From: Spirochaetales bacterium
GTDB lineage: Bacteria; Spirochaetota; Spirochaetia; Sphaerochaetales; Sphaerochaetaceae
DNA: 13,348 nucleotides
Assembly (NCBI GenBank): GCA_017632495.1
Contig: JAGBRG010000280.1
Span: forward strand, 1 to 13,348
Reading direction: 5' to 3'
A model generated the notes under the pieces. The model did not search any database. It was not told the origin of the DNA and worked only from the letters and a program-made list of their open reading frames with translations. Of the stretch, positions 1 to 7,878 are shown piece after piece; the stretch's first letter is position 1, and the number at the start of each line of letters is the position of its first letter. Made by a program: the position numbers and the translations under genes.

Positions 1-59
1 TCGCCTTTTTTTATCCTGAGGTGATACTGAACACCTGTTCCACCCATATAATCTGACAT
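1..59 (-). CDS. Nucleoside (uridine-type) phosphorylase, 5' end only
   Basis: This gene begins on the minus strand at the ATG in 57-59 and runs off the left edge. Only 19 complete codons are visible, reading MSDYMGGTGVQYHLRIKKG, and the next codon starts with GA (Asp or Glu). A GGAGG at 66-70 lies six bases before the ATG and supports the start. The stretch QYHLxxxKG(D) resembles the N-terminus of uridine phosphorylases and related nucleoside phosphorylases, where a similar segment precedes the phosphate-binding PGDP motif. That motif would lie outside the window. The enzyme would split a nucleoside with phosphate into free base and (deoxy)ribose 1-phosphate in the cytoplasm. The gene starts 31 bases after the threonine aldolase stop, so the two are probably cotranscribed. 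The call rests on a very short match and is tentative; another gene with a similar N-terminus is possible. Confidence 0.5.
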   Translation of the reverse strand, partial: MSDYMGGTGVQYHLRIKKG

Positions 60-90
60 ATCTTACCTCCGTATCTGGTGAGATATCCAA

Positions 91-1119
91 TTATTTGAGC
101 AGCTCTTGAAGTTTGTCCAGTTCTTTTTCCGTTGTGGACCAGCTTGTGGCGAATCTCACTGCAGTGTGGTCTTCGTCCACAGTCTCCCAGAATCCGAATC
201 CGACATCCTTCTTAAGACGCTCCATGGTCGTATTGTCCAAAACCACGAACTGCTGGTTTGTGGGGGACTCAAGAAGGAAAGGAAAGCTTGCATCTGAAAG
301 AATGCCCTTAAGGCGCTCTGCCATATCAATGGCATGCTTTGCGATTTTAAAATAGAGGTCATCCGTAAACAGAGTATCGAACTGGACTCCTAAAAGTCTT
401 CCCTTGGCAAGAAGGGCTCCGTTCTGCTTTTTCATTGTCAGAAAATGCTTCGGCATATTGCCGTGAGTGAACACTACGGCCTCTCCGCAAAGGGCTCCGA
501 CCTTTGTTCCTCCGATGTAAAAAACATCGCAGAGTCTTGCTATGTCCTGAAGTGTCACATCTGTACTGTAGCTCATAAGGCCGTAGCCAAGTCTTGCTCC
601 GTCAAGGAAAAGAGGCATGTTGTGCTTTCTGCATACTTCCGAAATGGCTGTTAGTTCTGAAAGGGTGTAGAGTGTTCCGTACTCAGTGGGGTGTGAGATG
701 TAGACCATGCCGGGAAACACCATGTGGTCATGGTTGTCATCGCCGTAGAAATTCTCGACAAGGTCACTCAGGTCCTTGGCGCGGATCTTTCCCATGACCT
801 GCGGAAGCTCAAATACCTTGTGTCCGGTATACTCGATGGCTCCGGCCTCGTGGCAGCTGATATGGCCTGTGCGGGCTGCGACGACTCCTTCATAACGCTG
901 GAGCATGGATGAGATGACAACCTGGTTTGTCTGGGTGCCGCCTGCGATGAACTCGATTTGGGCTTCGGGAGCGTTGCATGCGCTTTTTATCTTCTCTGCG
1001 GCACTTGCGCAGTACTGGTCTGTGCCGTAGCCTGTCTGGGGCTCGAGGTTGGTTGCAATAAGCCTGTCCAGAATCTCGGGACAGCATCCGGTTGTATAAT
1101 CAGAAGCGAATGTAAGCAC
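91..1119 (-). CDS. ltaE: Low-specificity L-threonine aldolase (PLP-dependent)
   Basis: A 342-residue member of the beta-eliminating lyase/threonine aldolase family (fold type I PLP enzymes). It is expected to cleave L-threonine or L-allo-threonine to glycine and acetaldehyde in the cytoplasm. Visible family marks are the N-terminal FASDYTTG segment, the H90-E91-AGAIE-TGHK segment near the cofactor ring, LDGARLG at 172-178 with the PLP-contacting Asp173 and Arg176, and the Schiff-base lysine K206 in YIGGTKVGAL. A conserved arginine near the C-terminus is R322 in VRFATSW. The length is normal for the family. The start is GTG at 1117-1119, chosen because GGAGG at 1127-1131 lies seven bases upstream and the protein then begins exactly at the conserved N-terminus. 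It is the first gene of a minus-strand pair with the phosphorylase-like gene. The family assignment is firm; stereospecificity cannot be read from sequence, and the symbol is assigned by function. Confidence 0.9.
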   Translation of the reverse strand: MLTFASDYTTGCCPEILDRLIATNLEPQTGYGTDQYCASAAEKIKSACNAPEAQIEFIAGGTQTNQVVISSMLQRYEGVVAARTGHISCHEAGAIEYTGHKVFELPQVMGKIRAKDLSDLVENFYGDDNHDHMVFPGMVYISHPTEYGTLYTLSELTAISEVCRKHNMPLFLDGARLGYGLMSYSTDVTLQDIARLCDVFYIGGTKVGALCGEAVVFTHGNMPKHFLTMKKQNGALLAKGRLLGVQFDTLFTDDLYFKIAKHAIDMAERLKGILSDASFPFLLESPTNQQFVVLDNTTMERLKKDVGFGFWETVDEDHTAVRFATSWSTTEKELDKLQELLK

Positions 1120-1126
1120 AGTAATT

Positions 1127-1131
1127 CCTCC
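1127..1131 (-). promoter_or_regulatory. Ribosome binding site that fixes the GTG start of the aldolase
   Basis: On the minus strand GGAGG lies seven bases before the GTG at 1117-1119. No ATG nearby is equally well placed, so the GTG is the likely start. Confidence 0.75.
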
Positions 1132-1184
1132 AACTCATTGAATATCATGAACATGGGGCTCTGTTCAACTGATAAACCTATTAC

Positions 1185-1212
1185 TTGACGTCATATTAAA
1201 AGGGTTTATATG
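1185..1212 (+). promoter_or_regulatory. Putative sigma-70 promoter of the V-ATPase operon
   Basis: TTGACG at 1185-1190 differs from the -35 consensus at one base. After a 16-base spacer comes TATATG at 1207-1212, which matches four of six -10 positions. Transcription would start near 1219, leaving a leader of roughly 75-80 bases before atpE. A weaker alternative is TTGCGC at 1236-1241 with TAGTAT at 1260-1265. I saw no convincing promoter for the divergent aldolase gene, although TTGAAC on the minus strand near 1166-1171 could be a -35. This is pattern matching only. Confidence 0.45.
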
Positions 1213-1228
1213 GCAAATTTTAATGACG
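1189..1228. repeat. Imperfect inverted repeat around the putative atp promoter -10
   Basis: The left arm at 1189-1201 reads CGTCATATTAAAA and the right arm at 1218-1228 reads TTTTAATGACG. They pair over 11 bases if an AT in the left arm is bulged out, with a 16-base loop between them. The left arm overlaps the putative -35, and the putative -10 lies in the loop. The left arm also overlaps the perfect 8-base palindrome TGACGTCA at 1186-1193. It could be an operator or an RNA hairpin, but AT-rich promoter DNA produces such repeats by chance. Confidence 0.35.
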
Positions 1229-1296
1229 CAGAATATTGCGCAGAGGTGCTCATTTATTCTAGTATATCTTTTAGATTATGCTAAGGACGGTTTAGA

Positions 1297-1842
1297 ATGG
1301 AAATTCAGATTCAGGATTTGGTCCAGTCAATCAAACGCGACGGCATTGAGGAAGCAAAGAAAGAGGCTGATTCAATCGTTTCTGCCGCAAAGGCCCGTGC
1401 AGAGGAAATCATCGCTGCTTCTAAGGTCGAGGCCGAGAAGAACATCGAGAATGCAAACCGTGAGATAGAAAGCTCAAAGGCACTGATTAAGCAGGCCGAG
1501 CGTGATGCTGTGCTTTCCGTCAAGAAAGAGCTTGAGAAGGTTCTCGGATCCATCATGGCTCAGAAAGTCTCCAAGGATCTTTCGGAGAAGACTCTCGGAA
1601 ATCTTATCGTAGCCGCAATCGGCAACGAGGATCCTTCCAAGTACAAAGTTGAAATCGACGCCGCAAAGTCTGCCCTGAAGTCAGAGCTTGCCAAGCAACT
1701 TGAGAAGGGTCTTGAGATTCGCCCGGTCAAGGGAATGAGCGGAATGAAGCTCATCTGCAAGGACGGGTCAGGCTTCTTTGATTTCTCTGATGAAGAGATT
1801 TCAGCTCTGCTGAAGCCGTTCCTTGGCGATATGAAGATCTGA
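1297..1842 (+). CDS. atpE: V/A-type ATPase subunit E (peripheral stalk)
   Basis: A 181-residue subunit of the peripheral stalk that holds the A3B3 head against rotation. Residues 1 to about 90 form a long helical, Ala/Glu/Lys-rich coiled coil with the alanine-spaced pattern typical of E and b-type stalk subunits. Residues from about 95 to 181 form the globular end that binds the head. No signal peptide or membrane segment is visible. The ATG start at 1297 is preceded by AAGGA at 1284-1288. This is the first gene of the operon, and the next gene begins 12 bases after its stop. In archaea and Thermus the E subunit pairs with a small helical partner (G/H), but no gene for such a partner is seen here. 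The identification rests on fold type, length and first position in a conserved gene order, since the E family has low sequence identity. Confidence 0.88.
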   Translation: MEIQIQDLVQSIKRDGIEEAKKEADSIVSAAKARAEEIIAASKVEAEKNIENANREIESSKALIKQAERDAVLSVKKELEKVLGSIMAQKVSKDLSEKTLGNLIVAAIGNEDPSKYKVEIDAAKSALKSELAKQLEKGLEIRPVKGMSGMKLICKDGSGFFDFSDEEISALLKPFLGDMKI

Positions 1843-1854
1843 CGGGAGGGAAAT

Positions 1855-2382
1855 ATGCCTTCAAGGTACTATTTTCTTTCAAGTCTTCCGATGCTCAGGT
1901 ACCATGAACCGGCACCGCTTACATGGGAGAATTTCCTTTCCCAGGCCCTTGGAAACATCAGCAATTCAGATTACAAGCTGCTTTGTCTGATTCCCGAAGG
2001 CAAGGACGGAGGAAACAGCTTTCTCAGAAAGTGGTATGCGGTGAATGCAAAGCTCGCTGATGCGGTCAACGCTCAGCGCAAGGTCAACCTGGGCCGTGAC
2101 GACGTCGGACCCGTGGTACTGAGGGAATATGACATAGAGCGTGTGGCTACAGCCGCCATGAACGCAAAGAATCCTTTGGAAGCTGAGTTTGTGCTCATGA
2201 AGTTCGGATATGACTATCTGGAAAGCGCCAAAGGTCTTGAGCCGTTCTCTGAAAACGCTCTTTTAGCATATGCCCTGCAGCTTAGGATTCTATTGAGAAA
2301 GGACGGCTTTTCTGCCGAAAAAGGCAATGAGCAGTACAAAAAGCTCTTTGGAATCATTCAGAAAGAAATGAATATGGAATGA
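1855..2382 (+). CDS. DUF2764-like protein of the V-ATPase operon, possible subunit C substitute
   Basis: A 175-residue soluble protein without signal peptide or membrane helix. Its N-terminus, with the YYFLSSLPML motif at residues 5-14 followed by an acidic/proline segment, resembles the DUF2764 family that sits between atpE and atpA in spirochaetes and chlamydiae (for example BB0095 and CT309, from memory). Further marks are the charged helix FLRKWYAVNAKLADAVNAQR at 56-75, a segment around PLEAEFVLMKFGYDYLE, and LLAYALQLRILLR near residues 136-148. The role is not established. The operon has no recognisable C (d) subunit, which couples the central stalk to the K ring, so a C-like role is an attractive inference. 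A GGGAGGG at 1844-1850 precedes the ATG by four bases. The gene is 12 bases after atpE and 18 bases before the atpA ATG, so it is very likely cotranscribed. Confidence 0.8.
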   Translation: MPSRYYFLSSLPMLRYHEPAPLTWENFLSQALGNISNSDYKLLCLIPEGKDGGNSFLRKWYAVNAKLADAVNAQRKVNLGRDDVGPVVLREYDIERVATAAMNAKNPLEAEFVLMKFGYDYLESAKGLEPFSENALLAYALQLRILLRKDGFSAEKGNEQYKKLFGIIQKEMNME

Positions 2383-2391
2383 GATAGAAAC

Positions 2392-2395
2392 GGAG
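2392..2395 (+). promoter_or_regulatory. Ribosome binding site that selects the atpA ATG at 2401
   Basis: GGAG at 2392-2395 lies five bases before ATG 2401. A GTG in the same frame at 2395 overlaps this site and has no ribosome binding site of its own, so the protein should begin MAKTIGH. Confidence 0.7.
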
Positions 2396-2400
2396 TGCTT

Positions 2401-4134
2401 ATGGCAAAAACTATTGGACATGTAGCAGGCGTGAACGGAAACCTTGTAACTGTCACATTTGATGGCGCCATCTCCAAGAACGAAGTCGCATTCGTCAAAA
2501 CAGGCGATACGATGCTCAAGGGAGAGGTCATCAGAGTAAACGGCAGCAAGGCCAGCATGCAGGTCTACGAGATGACAAACGGAATACAGGTAGGGGATGA
2601 GGTCGAGTTCACCGGCGAGCTCATGAGCGTCGAACTCGGACCCGGACTTCTTACTCAGATTTACGATGGACTTCAGAATCCGCTTCCGTCTCTTGCTGAG
2701 AAATGCGGCTTCTTCCTCCAGAGGGGAGTCTACCTTGATCCGATTCCGAACAAGGACTGGGAATTCACACCCACAGCCAAGGTCGGTGACAAGCTCAGAC
2801 CAGGCGATGCTTTCGGAACGGTCCCCGAGGGAATATTCACACATAAAATCATGATTCCGTTCGGCTTTGACGATGTCGAGTGGACAGTCACATCCATCGC
2901 AGAAAAGGGCAATTACAACGTCCGTGACAACATCGCCACGGTCAAGAGCCCCAAGGGCGAGGAGAAAAAGCTCACAATGGTCTTCAGCTGGCCTGTAAAG
3001 AAGGCCGTGAGCTGCTATGACGAGCGCCTCAGACCTGATGAGACTCTGATCATGAAAATCAGAATCATCGATACATTCCTGCCTGTTGCAAAGGGCGGTA
3101 CATTCTGTGTCCCGGGCCCGTTCGGTGCAGGAAAGACAGTCCTTCAGCACATGGAAAGCCGTAACGCCGACGTTGATATCGTTATCATCGCAGCATGCGG
3201 AGAGCGTGCCGGTGAGGTTGTCGAGGTCCTGAAGGAGTTCCCTGAGCTCATCGACCCCAAGACAGGCCGTTCTTTGATTGAGAGAACAATCATCATCTGT
3301 AACACATCATCGATGCCTGTTGCCGCCCGTGAAGCTTCCGTCTACACAGCCATCACAATGGCCGAGTACTACAGACAGATGGGCCTGAACGTCCTTCTGC
3401 TTGCAGACTCCACAAGCCGTTGGGCACAGGCTATGAGAGAGATGAGCGGAAGACTTGAGGAGATACCTGGAGAGGAAGCCTTCCCGGCATACCTTGAGTC
3501 AGTCATCGCCGCCTTCTATGAGAGAGCCGGAAAGGTCAGACTCCATGACGGAAGCATCGGATCGGTTACAATCGGAGGTACAGTTTCCCCCGCAGGAGGA
3601 AACTTCGAGGAGCCTGTCACTCAGGCAACACTTAAGGTCGTCGGAGCCTTCCACGGACTTTCAAGAGAGCGCTCGGATGCCAGAAAGTATCCTGCCATCC
3701 ATCCTCTTGAGTCATGGTCCAAGTACAAGGGAATCATCGACCAGAAGCTGGTCAACAATGCCAGAAACGTCCTTTTCAAGTCCAACGAGATCAACCAGAT
3801 GATGAAGGTCGTCGGAGAAGAGGGAACATCGGTCGAGGATTACATCGAGTACCAGAAGGGCGAGCTTCTTGATGCTGTATACCTTCAGCAGAACTCGTTC
3901 GACCTGGTCGATGCCGCCGTTCCGCCCGAGAGACAGAAGACGGAGTTCGATCTGCTTTACAAGGTCCTGATGGCCAAGTTCAACATCGAGAGCAAGAAGG
4001 AAGTAAGAGCCTTCTTCAACGAGATGAGACAGAAGTTCCTGGACTGGAACAGCGTCCAGATCAACGACGAGCGCTATGCCAAGTACGAGAAAGAGATCAA
4101 CGAACTTTTCAGTTCAAAGGTAAAGGAGGGTTGA
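2401..4134 (+). CDS. atpA: V/A-type ATPase catalytic subunit A
   Basis: A 577-residue catalytic subunit that hydrolyses or makes ATP at three sites in the A3B3 head. The order is an N-terminal beta-barrel (about 1-70), the A-type 'non-homologous' insert (about 108-190), the nucleotide-binding domain and a C-terminal helical domain. Seen in the sequence are the P-loop GPFGAGKT at 239-246, the catalytic Glu268 in CGERAGEV, Walker [14 protein letters not shown] at 330-342, [13 protein letters not shown] from 355, and [14 protein letters not shown] from about 395. All expected active-site residues are intact and the length is normal. The start is taken as ATG 2401, giving a protein two residues shorter than from the in-frame GTG at 2395. 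The stop is one base before the atpB start, which suggests translational coupling and fits equal amounts of A and B. Confidence 0.97.
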   Translation: MAKTIGHVAGVNGNLVTVTFDGAISKNEVAFVKTGDTMLKGEVIRVNGSKASMQVYEMTNGIQVGDEVEFTGELMSVELGPGLLTQIYDGLQNPLPSLAEKCGFFLQRGVYLDPIPNKDWEFTPTAKVGDKLRPGDAFGTVPEGIFTHKIMIPFGFDDVEWTVTSIAEKGNYNVRDNIATVKSPKGEEKKLTMVFSWPVKKAVSCYDERLRPDETLIMKIRIIDTFLPVAKGGTFCVPGPFGAGKTVLQHMESRNADVDIVIIAACGERAGEVVEVLKEFPELIDPKTGRSLIERTIIICNTSSMPVAAREASVYTAITMAEYYRQMGLNVLLLADSTSRWAQAMREMSGRLEEIPGEEAFPAYLESVIAAFYERAGKVRLHDGSIGSVTIGGTVSPAGGNFEEPVTQATLKVVGAFHGLSRERSDARKYPAIHPLESWSKYKGIIDQKLVNNARNVLFKSNEINQMMKVVGEEGTSVEDYIEYQKGELLDAVYLQQNSFDLVDAAVPPERQKTEFDLLYKVLMAKFNIESKKEVRAFFNEMRQKFLDWNSVQINDERYAKYEKEINELFSSKVKEG

Positions 4135-4135
4135 G

Positions 4136-5428
4136 ATGAACAAGGTCTACACAAAGATTGAGTCAATCGTAGGAAACGTCATCACCGTCCGTGCCGAGGG
4201 TGTCAAATACAACGACCTTGCCATGGTTGGAAAAAGCTATGCCAACGTCATCAAGCTTGACGGCGACCTGGTCAGCCTTCAGGTCTTCGCAGGAGCCCAG
4301 GGTGTCAAGACCGATGACCCTGTCAGGTTCCTCGGTGTCCCGATGCGCGTAAGTTTTTCCGACAACCTTCTTGGAAGGGTCTTTGACGGATCCGGAAAGC
4401 CCAGGGACAACGGTCCCGAGCTTGACGAGAACATGGTCGAAATCGGCGGTCCTTCTGTAAACCCGGCAAAGAGAATCGTTCCCAAGAACCTCATCAGAAC
4501 CGGAATTCCGATGATCGATGTGTTCAATACACTGGTTGAATCCCAGAAGCTCCCGATCTTCTCCGTCTCAGGAGAGCCTTACAACGAGCTTCTGGCAAGA
4601 ATTGCCATGCAGGCCGAGGTTGATCTTATCATCCTGGGCGGTATGGGACTTAAATATGATGACTATCTCTTTTTCAGAGATACACTTGAGCAGAGCGGTG
4701 CCATGAGCAGAACAATCATGTTCATCCATACTGCAAGTGACCCGACTGTCGAGTGTACAATGATTCCCGACATGTCGCTGGCAGTAGGCGAGCGCTTTGC
4801 ACTTGAGGGAAAGAAGGTTCTTGTCCTTCTGACCGATATGACGAACTTCGCCGATGCGTTGAAAGAGACGGCAATCACAATGGAGCAGGTTCCTTCCAAC
4901 AGAGGATACCCCGGAGACCTTTACAGCTCTCTTGCTTCCAGATACGAGAAGGCAGTCGACTTCGAGGGCGCAGGATCTTTGACAATCCTTGCCGTAACGA
5001 CAATGCCCGGTGATGATGTCACCCATCCGGTTCCGGATAACACGGGATACATCACAGAGGGTCAGTACTACCTCAAAAACGGCCACATCGAGCCGTTCGG
5101 AAGCCTGAGCCGTCTGAAGCAGAACGTCAACAAGGATACAAGAAACGACCACAGAGCTCTTATGGACGGTCTTATCAAGCTCTACAGCGCCTACAGGGAG
5201 TCGCTTGAGAAGAAATCCATGGGATTCATGATGACTGAGTGGGATGAGAAGCTTCTCAAATTCGGTCAGCTCTTCGAGTCAAAACTGATGGATCTCTCCG
5301 TCAACATTCCGCTCGAGGAAGCTTTGGATTTGGGTTGGGAGATTCTCGCAGAGTGCTTTGAGCCCAATGAGACAGGACTCAGAAGTGAACTGATCGCCCA
5401 GAGATGGCCGAAGAAGCTGGAGGCATAA
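4136..5428 (+). CDS. atpB: V/A-type ATPase regulatory subunit B
   Basis: A 430-residue non-catalytic partner of subunit A in the A3B3 head. It has the same three-part build as A, but lacks the insert and has no working P-loop: the equivalent place reads [15 protein letters not shown] from residue 142, without the GKT. This is normal for B subunits. Other marks are [13 protein letters not shown] at 79-91, [18 protein letters not shown] at 125-142, [16 protein letters not shown] from 229, and SLSRL near residue 323. Arg326 in SLSRL probably supplies the arginine finger to the A-subunit active site. AAGGAGGG at 4123-4130 gives a strong ribosome binding site five bases before the ATG. The stop codon is directly followed by the GTG start of atpD with no gap. 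Confidence 0.96.
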   Translation: MNKVYTKIESIVGNVITVRAEGVKYNDLAMVGKSYANVIKLDGDLVSLQVFAGAQGVKTDDPVRFLGVPMRVSFSDNLLGRVFDGSGKPRDNGPELDENMVEIGGPSVNPAKRIVPKNLIRTGIPMIDVFNTLVESQKLPIFSVSGEPYNELLARIAMQAEVDLIILGGMGLKYDDYLFFRDTLEQSGAMSRTIMFIHTASDPTVECTMIPDMSLAVGERFALEGKKVLVLLTDMTNFADALKETAITMEQVPSNRGYPGDLYSSLASRYEKAVDFEGAGSLTILAVTTMPGDDVTHPVPDNTGYITEGQYYLKNGHIEPFGSLSRLKQNVNKDTRNDHRALMDGLIKLYSAYRESLEKKSMGFMMTEWDEKLLKFGQLFESKLMDLSVNIPLEEALDLGWEILAECFEPNETGLRSELIAQRWPKKLEA

Positions 5429-6052
5429 GTGGCTGTTAAGCTGACCAAGAATGAACAGAAGAAGCAGAAAGACCAGCTGAAGCAATATCAGCGGTATCTT
5501 CCTACGCTTTTGCTCAAGAAGCAGCAGCTCCAGATGGTCATACGTCAGATAGAGGCCGAGCTTGCCGACTACAAGGCACAGCAGGAGGCTTTGGTAAACG
5601 GAGTTCAGGATTGGATCGCTGTCTTCGGTGAGAACAGAACCTTTGACAGAAACCGTCGCCTTGACAGACTGGTCAAGACGGACAAGGTCATCAGGAAAGA
5701 GGGGAATATCGCCGGAGTCACCATCCCGATCTTCGAGAATCTGACGTTCAAGGACATAAAGTACAGGGTGGAGGATTATCCGCTCTGGGTGGACAAGGCT
5801 GTGGTTCTTCTGAAGGAATCGGCAAGAATCACCGCTATGATGCGTACACTGGAGATGCAGGTTGAGCTTCTGGGCAAAGAGCTCAGGACCACAAGCCAAA
5901 GGGTCAATCTGTTTGAAAAGGTTAAGATACCCGAGACCAAGGAGAACATCCGCAGAATCGGTATCTATATAGGAGACCAGCAGACTGCTGCAGTCGTGCG
6001 TGGAAAGATAGCCAAGAAGAAGCTGGCGGAAAAGGGAGGTTCAGATGATTGA
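5429..6052 (+). CDS. atpD: V/A-type ATPase subunit D (central rotor shaft)
   Basis: A 207-residue subunit that forms the rotating central shaft inside the A3B3 head. Two long helical stretches, about 5-60 and 120-190, are charged and heptad-like, as expected for the antiparallel coiled coil of subunit D. The N-terminus (KLTKNEQKKQKDQLKQYQR) resembles the usual KxxL-K family start. The short region between the helices carries the less regular segment found at the bottom of the shaft. The start is GTG at 5429, which immediately follows the atpB stop; GGAGG at 5419-5423 lies within the end of atpB. The last 8 bases overlap atpI. Subunit F, which normally binds D, has no recognisable gene here. 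A GTG start could lower output relative to A and B, in line with one D per three A and B, but this is inference. Confidence 0.92.
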   Translation: MAVKLTKNEQKKQKDQLKQYQRYLPTLLLKKQQLQMVIRQIEAELADYKAQQEALVNGVQDWIAVFGENRTFDRNRRLDRLVKTDKVIRKEGNIAGVTIPIFENLTFKDIKYRVEDYPLWVDKAVVLLKESARITAMMRTLEMQVELLGKELRTTSQRVNLFEKVKIPETKENIRRIGIYIGDQQTAAVVRGKIAKKKLAEKGGSDD

Positions 6053-7853
6053 GAAAATGAAAAAGATCATCGTCGTGGCCCCTCAGGACCGCAAGACGGA
6101 GATGATCAGCGGAATCAGAGACCTTGGAGTCATCCATGTCTCGGAGACTGCGGCTCCCAATACAGATCTTACTGACAGGCTTTCACAGCTGAACCGCATA
6201 AAGGCAGTTCTTTCCGAGCAGCCCAAGGTGGAGCAGAAGAAGGTTGTCACGGGCAAGAGCTTTGAGGCCCTTCATGAAAAGCTGGTTTCTGCCGTTGATG
6301 AGAAAAAGACTCTTTCCGATGAGATTACCAGAATGGAAATCCTTCGCGACCAGATTTCAAAGTGGGGTGATTTTGACCCCTCGGAGATAAAGAAGCTGGA
6401 AGAGAAGGGGCTTTCCTTCAATTTCTATCTTCTCGGAGAAGGAGTTGCCGAAAATCTTCCCGAGGACTGTAAGTACATCGTTCTCAAGGACATTGAGAAG
6501 AAGACTGCAATTGCCGTTCTGGGTGAGGATCTTCCGGCTCAGTTTGCCTCATTCAAGTTCATCCTTCCTGAAAAGGGAGTGAGCCAGATTGAAGCAGAGG
6601 TCGCCTCAAATAGAAAGAGAATCACTCAGATTGATGAGCTGTTAAAGACATCGGCATCAATGATTTCAAGCTACGATAAAGAGATAGCTGTTATTACGGA
6701 TGAGATTGTCTTCAACAGTGTAAGCGATGCGGCTGCAAGCGAGGAGGGCCTGAGCCTTCTGACAGGTTTTATGCCAGAGTCGGATCTGGAAGGCTTTAAG
6801 AATGCCGCCAAGAAGAACTGCTGGGCCTATGCCCTTGATGATCCTGCCGAGGACGACCCTGTTCCTACAAAGGTCCGTTACAACAAGGTCACCAAGATGA
6901 TGAAGCCGCTGTTTGACATGCTCGGAACGGTTCCGGGATACAGAGAGTACGACATAAGCATGTGGTTCCTTCTGTTCCTGTCACTGTTCTTTGCCATGAT
7001 CATCGGCGATGCGGCCTACGGTCTGATCTTTTTGGGTGTTTCCATCGGCCTTCACATCAAGACCAAGAAGGTCTCGAACCTGAACATGTTCCTATATGTG
7101 ATGAGTATCGCCACGGTAATCTGGGGAGCTCTTACCGGAACATGGTTCGGAAGCGAGGCTGCGATGCACATTCCTTTCCTGAGGATGCTGGTAATCCCGT
7201 CCATCGCGAACTACCCGCAGTATTTCATGGTGGACAGCACGGCGGCTCAGAACCATGTGATGAAGTTCTGCTTCTCCATCGGTGCCATCCAGCTTTCTCT
7301 GGCATGTCTGATGAACGTGGTTCGTAAGTGGAAGCAAAAGAGCATCGCATTTGTTGCTGACTTTGCATGGCTTGCCATGATAATCAGCATCTACTTCCTT
7401 GCTCTGATGCTGGTAATCGGTGCATCAATCAATCTGAAGATGGTCTTTGCCATTATCGGAGGCGGTCTGGTCCTGGTGGTTTTATTCGGATCCCAGGAGC
7501 CCGGTCAGAGCTTCGGTAAGGGAATAAAGGCAGGTCTGGGCGGTGCGTTCACAACATTCCTTGATACTATAAGTGCCTTCGGAAATGTGATGAGCTACAT
7601 CCGTCTGTTTGCTGTCGGAATGGCCAGTCTGGCCATTGCGCAGAGTTTCAATGGTATGGCATCTCCAATGCTCAAGGGCTGGGCATTCCCTGTGGGAGTG
7701 ATTATCCTTGTGATCGGACATGGCCTTAATATAATTATGGGCATGCTGAGCGTTGTCGTTCACGGTGTGCGCTTGAACCTTCTGGAGTTCTCAGGCCAGC
7801 TCGGAATGGAATGGGCTGGAATTCCATACGAACCTTTCAAAAAGAATTCTTAA
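6045..7853 (+). CDS. atpI: V/A-type ATPase membrane subunit I (a-type stator)
   Basis: A 602-residue subunit that forms the ion half-channels next to the K ring. The first roughly 300 residues are soluble and helical and anchor the peripheral stalk. From about residue 303 come seven or so membrane segments, including 305-330, 345-368, 405-425, 436-460, 466-482, 505-535 and 547-575. The key Arg520 lies in FGNVMSYIRLFAVGM, the family motif whose arginine faces the carboxylate of the rotor ring. The conserved segment GHGLNIIMGMLSVVVHGVRLNLLEF follows. The length is slightly short but within the bacterial range. The ATG at 6045 overlaps the end of atpD by 8 bases, with GGGAGG at 6034-6039 as ribosome binding site. 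The 25-base gap to atpK is the widest in the operon. Confidence 0.95.
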   Translation: MIEKMKKIIVVAPQDRKTEMISGIRDLGVIHVSETAAPNTDLTDRLSQLNRIKAVLSEQPKVEQKKVVTGKSFEALHEKLVSAVDEKKTLSDEITRMEILRDQISKWGDFDPSEIKKLEEKGLSFNFYLLGEGVAENLPEDCKYIVLKDIEKKTAIAVLGEDLPAQFASFKFILPEKGVSQIEAEVASNRKRITQIDELLKTSASMISSYDKEIAVITDEIVFNSVSDAAASEEGLSLLTGFMPESDLEGFKNAAKKNCWAYALDDPAEDDPVPTKVRYNKVTKMMKPLFDMLGTVPGYREYDISMWFLLFLSLFFAMIIGDAAYGLIFLGVSIGLHIKTKKVSNLNMFLYVMSIATVIWGALTGTWFGSEAAMHIPFLRMLVIPSIANYPQYFMVDSTAAQNHVMKFCFSIGAIQLSLACLMNVVRKWKQKSIAFVADFAWLAMIISIYFLALMLVIGASINLKMVFAIIGGGLVLVVLFGSQEPGQSFGKGIKAGLGGAFTTFLDTISAFGNVMSYIRLFAVGMASLAIAQSFNGMASPMLKGWAFPVGVIILVIGHGLNIIMGMLSVVVHGVRLNLLEFSGQLGMEWAGIPYEPFKKNS

Positions 7854-7878
7854 GCAAGTACAAATAGGAGATTAGAAT

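Noticed and set aside
2290..3150. A 286-codon open frame on the minus strand opposite atpA
   Set aside because: It lies antisense to the conserved DUF2764-like and atpA genes, its product has no recognisable domain, and it is a by-product of codon bias in atpA.
4568..5152. A 194-codon open frame on the minus strand opposite atpB
   Set aside because: It is fully antisense to a conserved gene and encodes a Cys/Arg-rich product with no family features.
5279..5899. A 206-codon open frame on the minus strand opposite atpB/atpD
   Set aside because: Its Leu-rich product mirrors the Lys/Glu/Gln codons of the coiled-coil atpD gene. No supporting start context or domain was seen.
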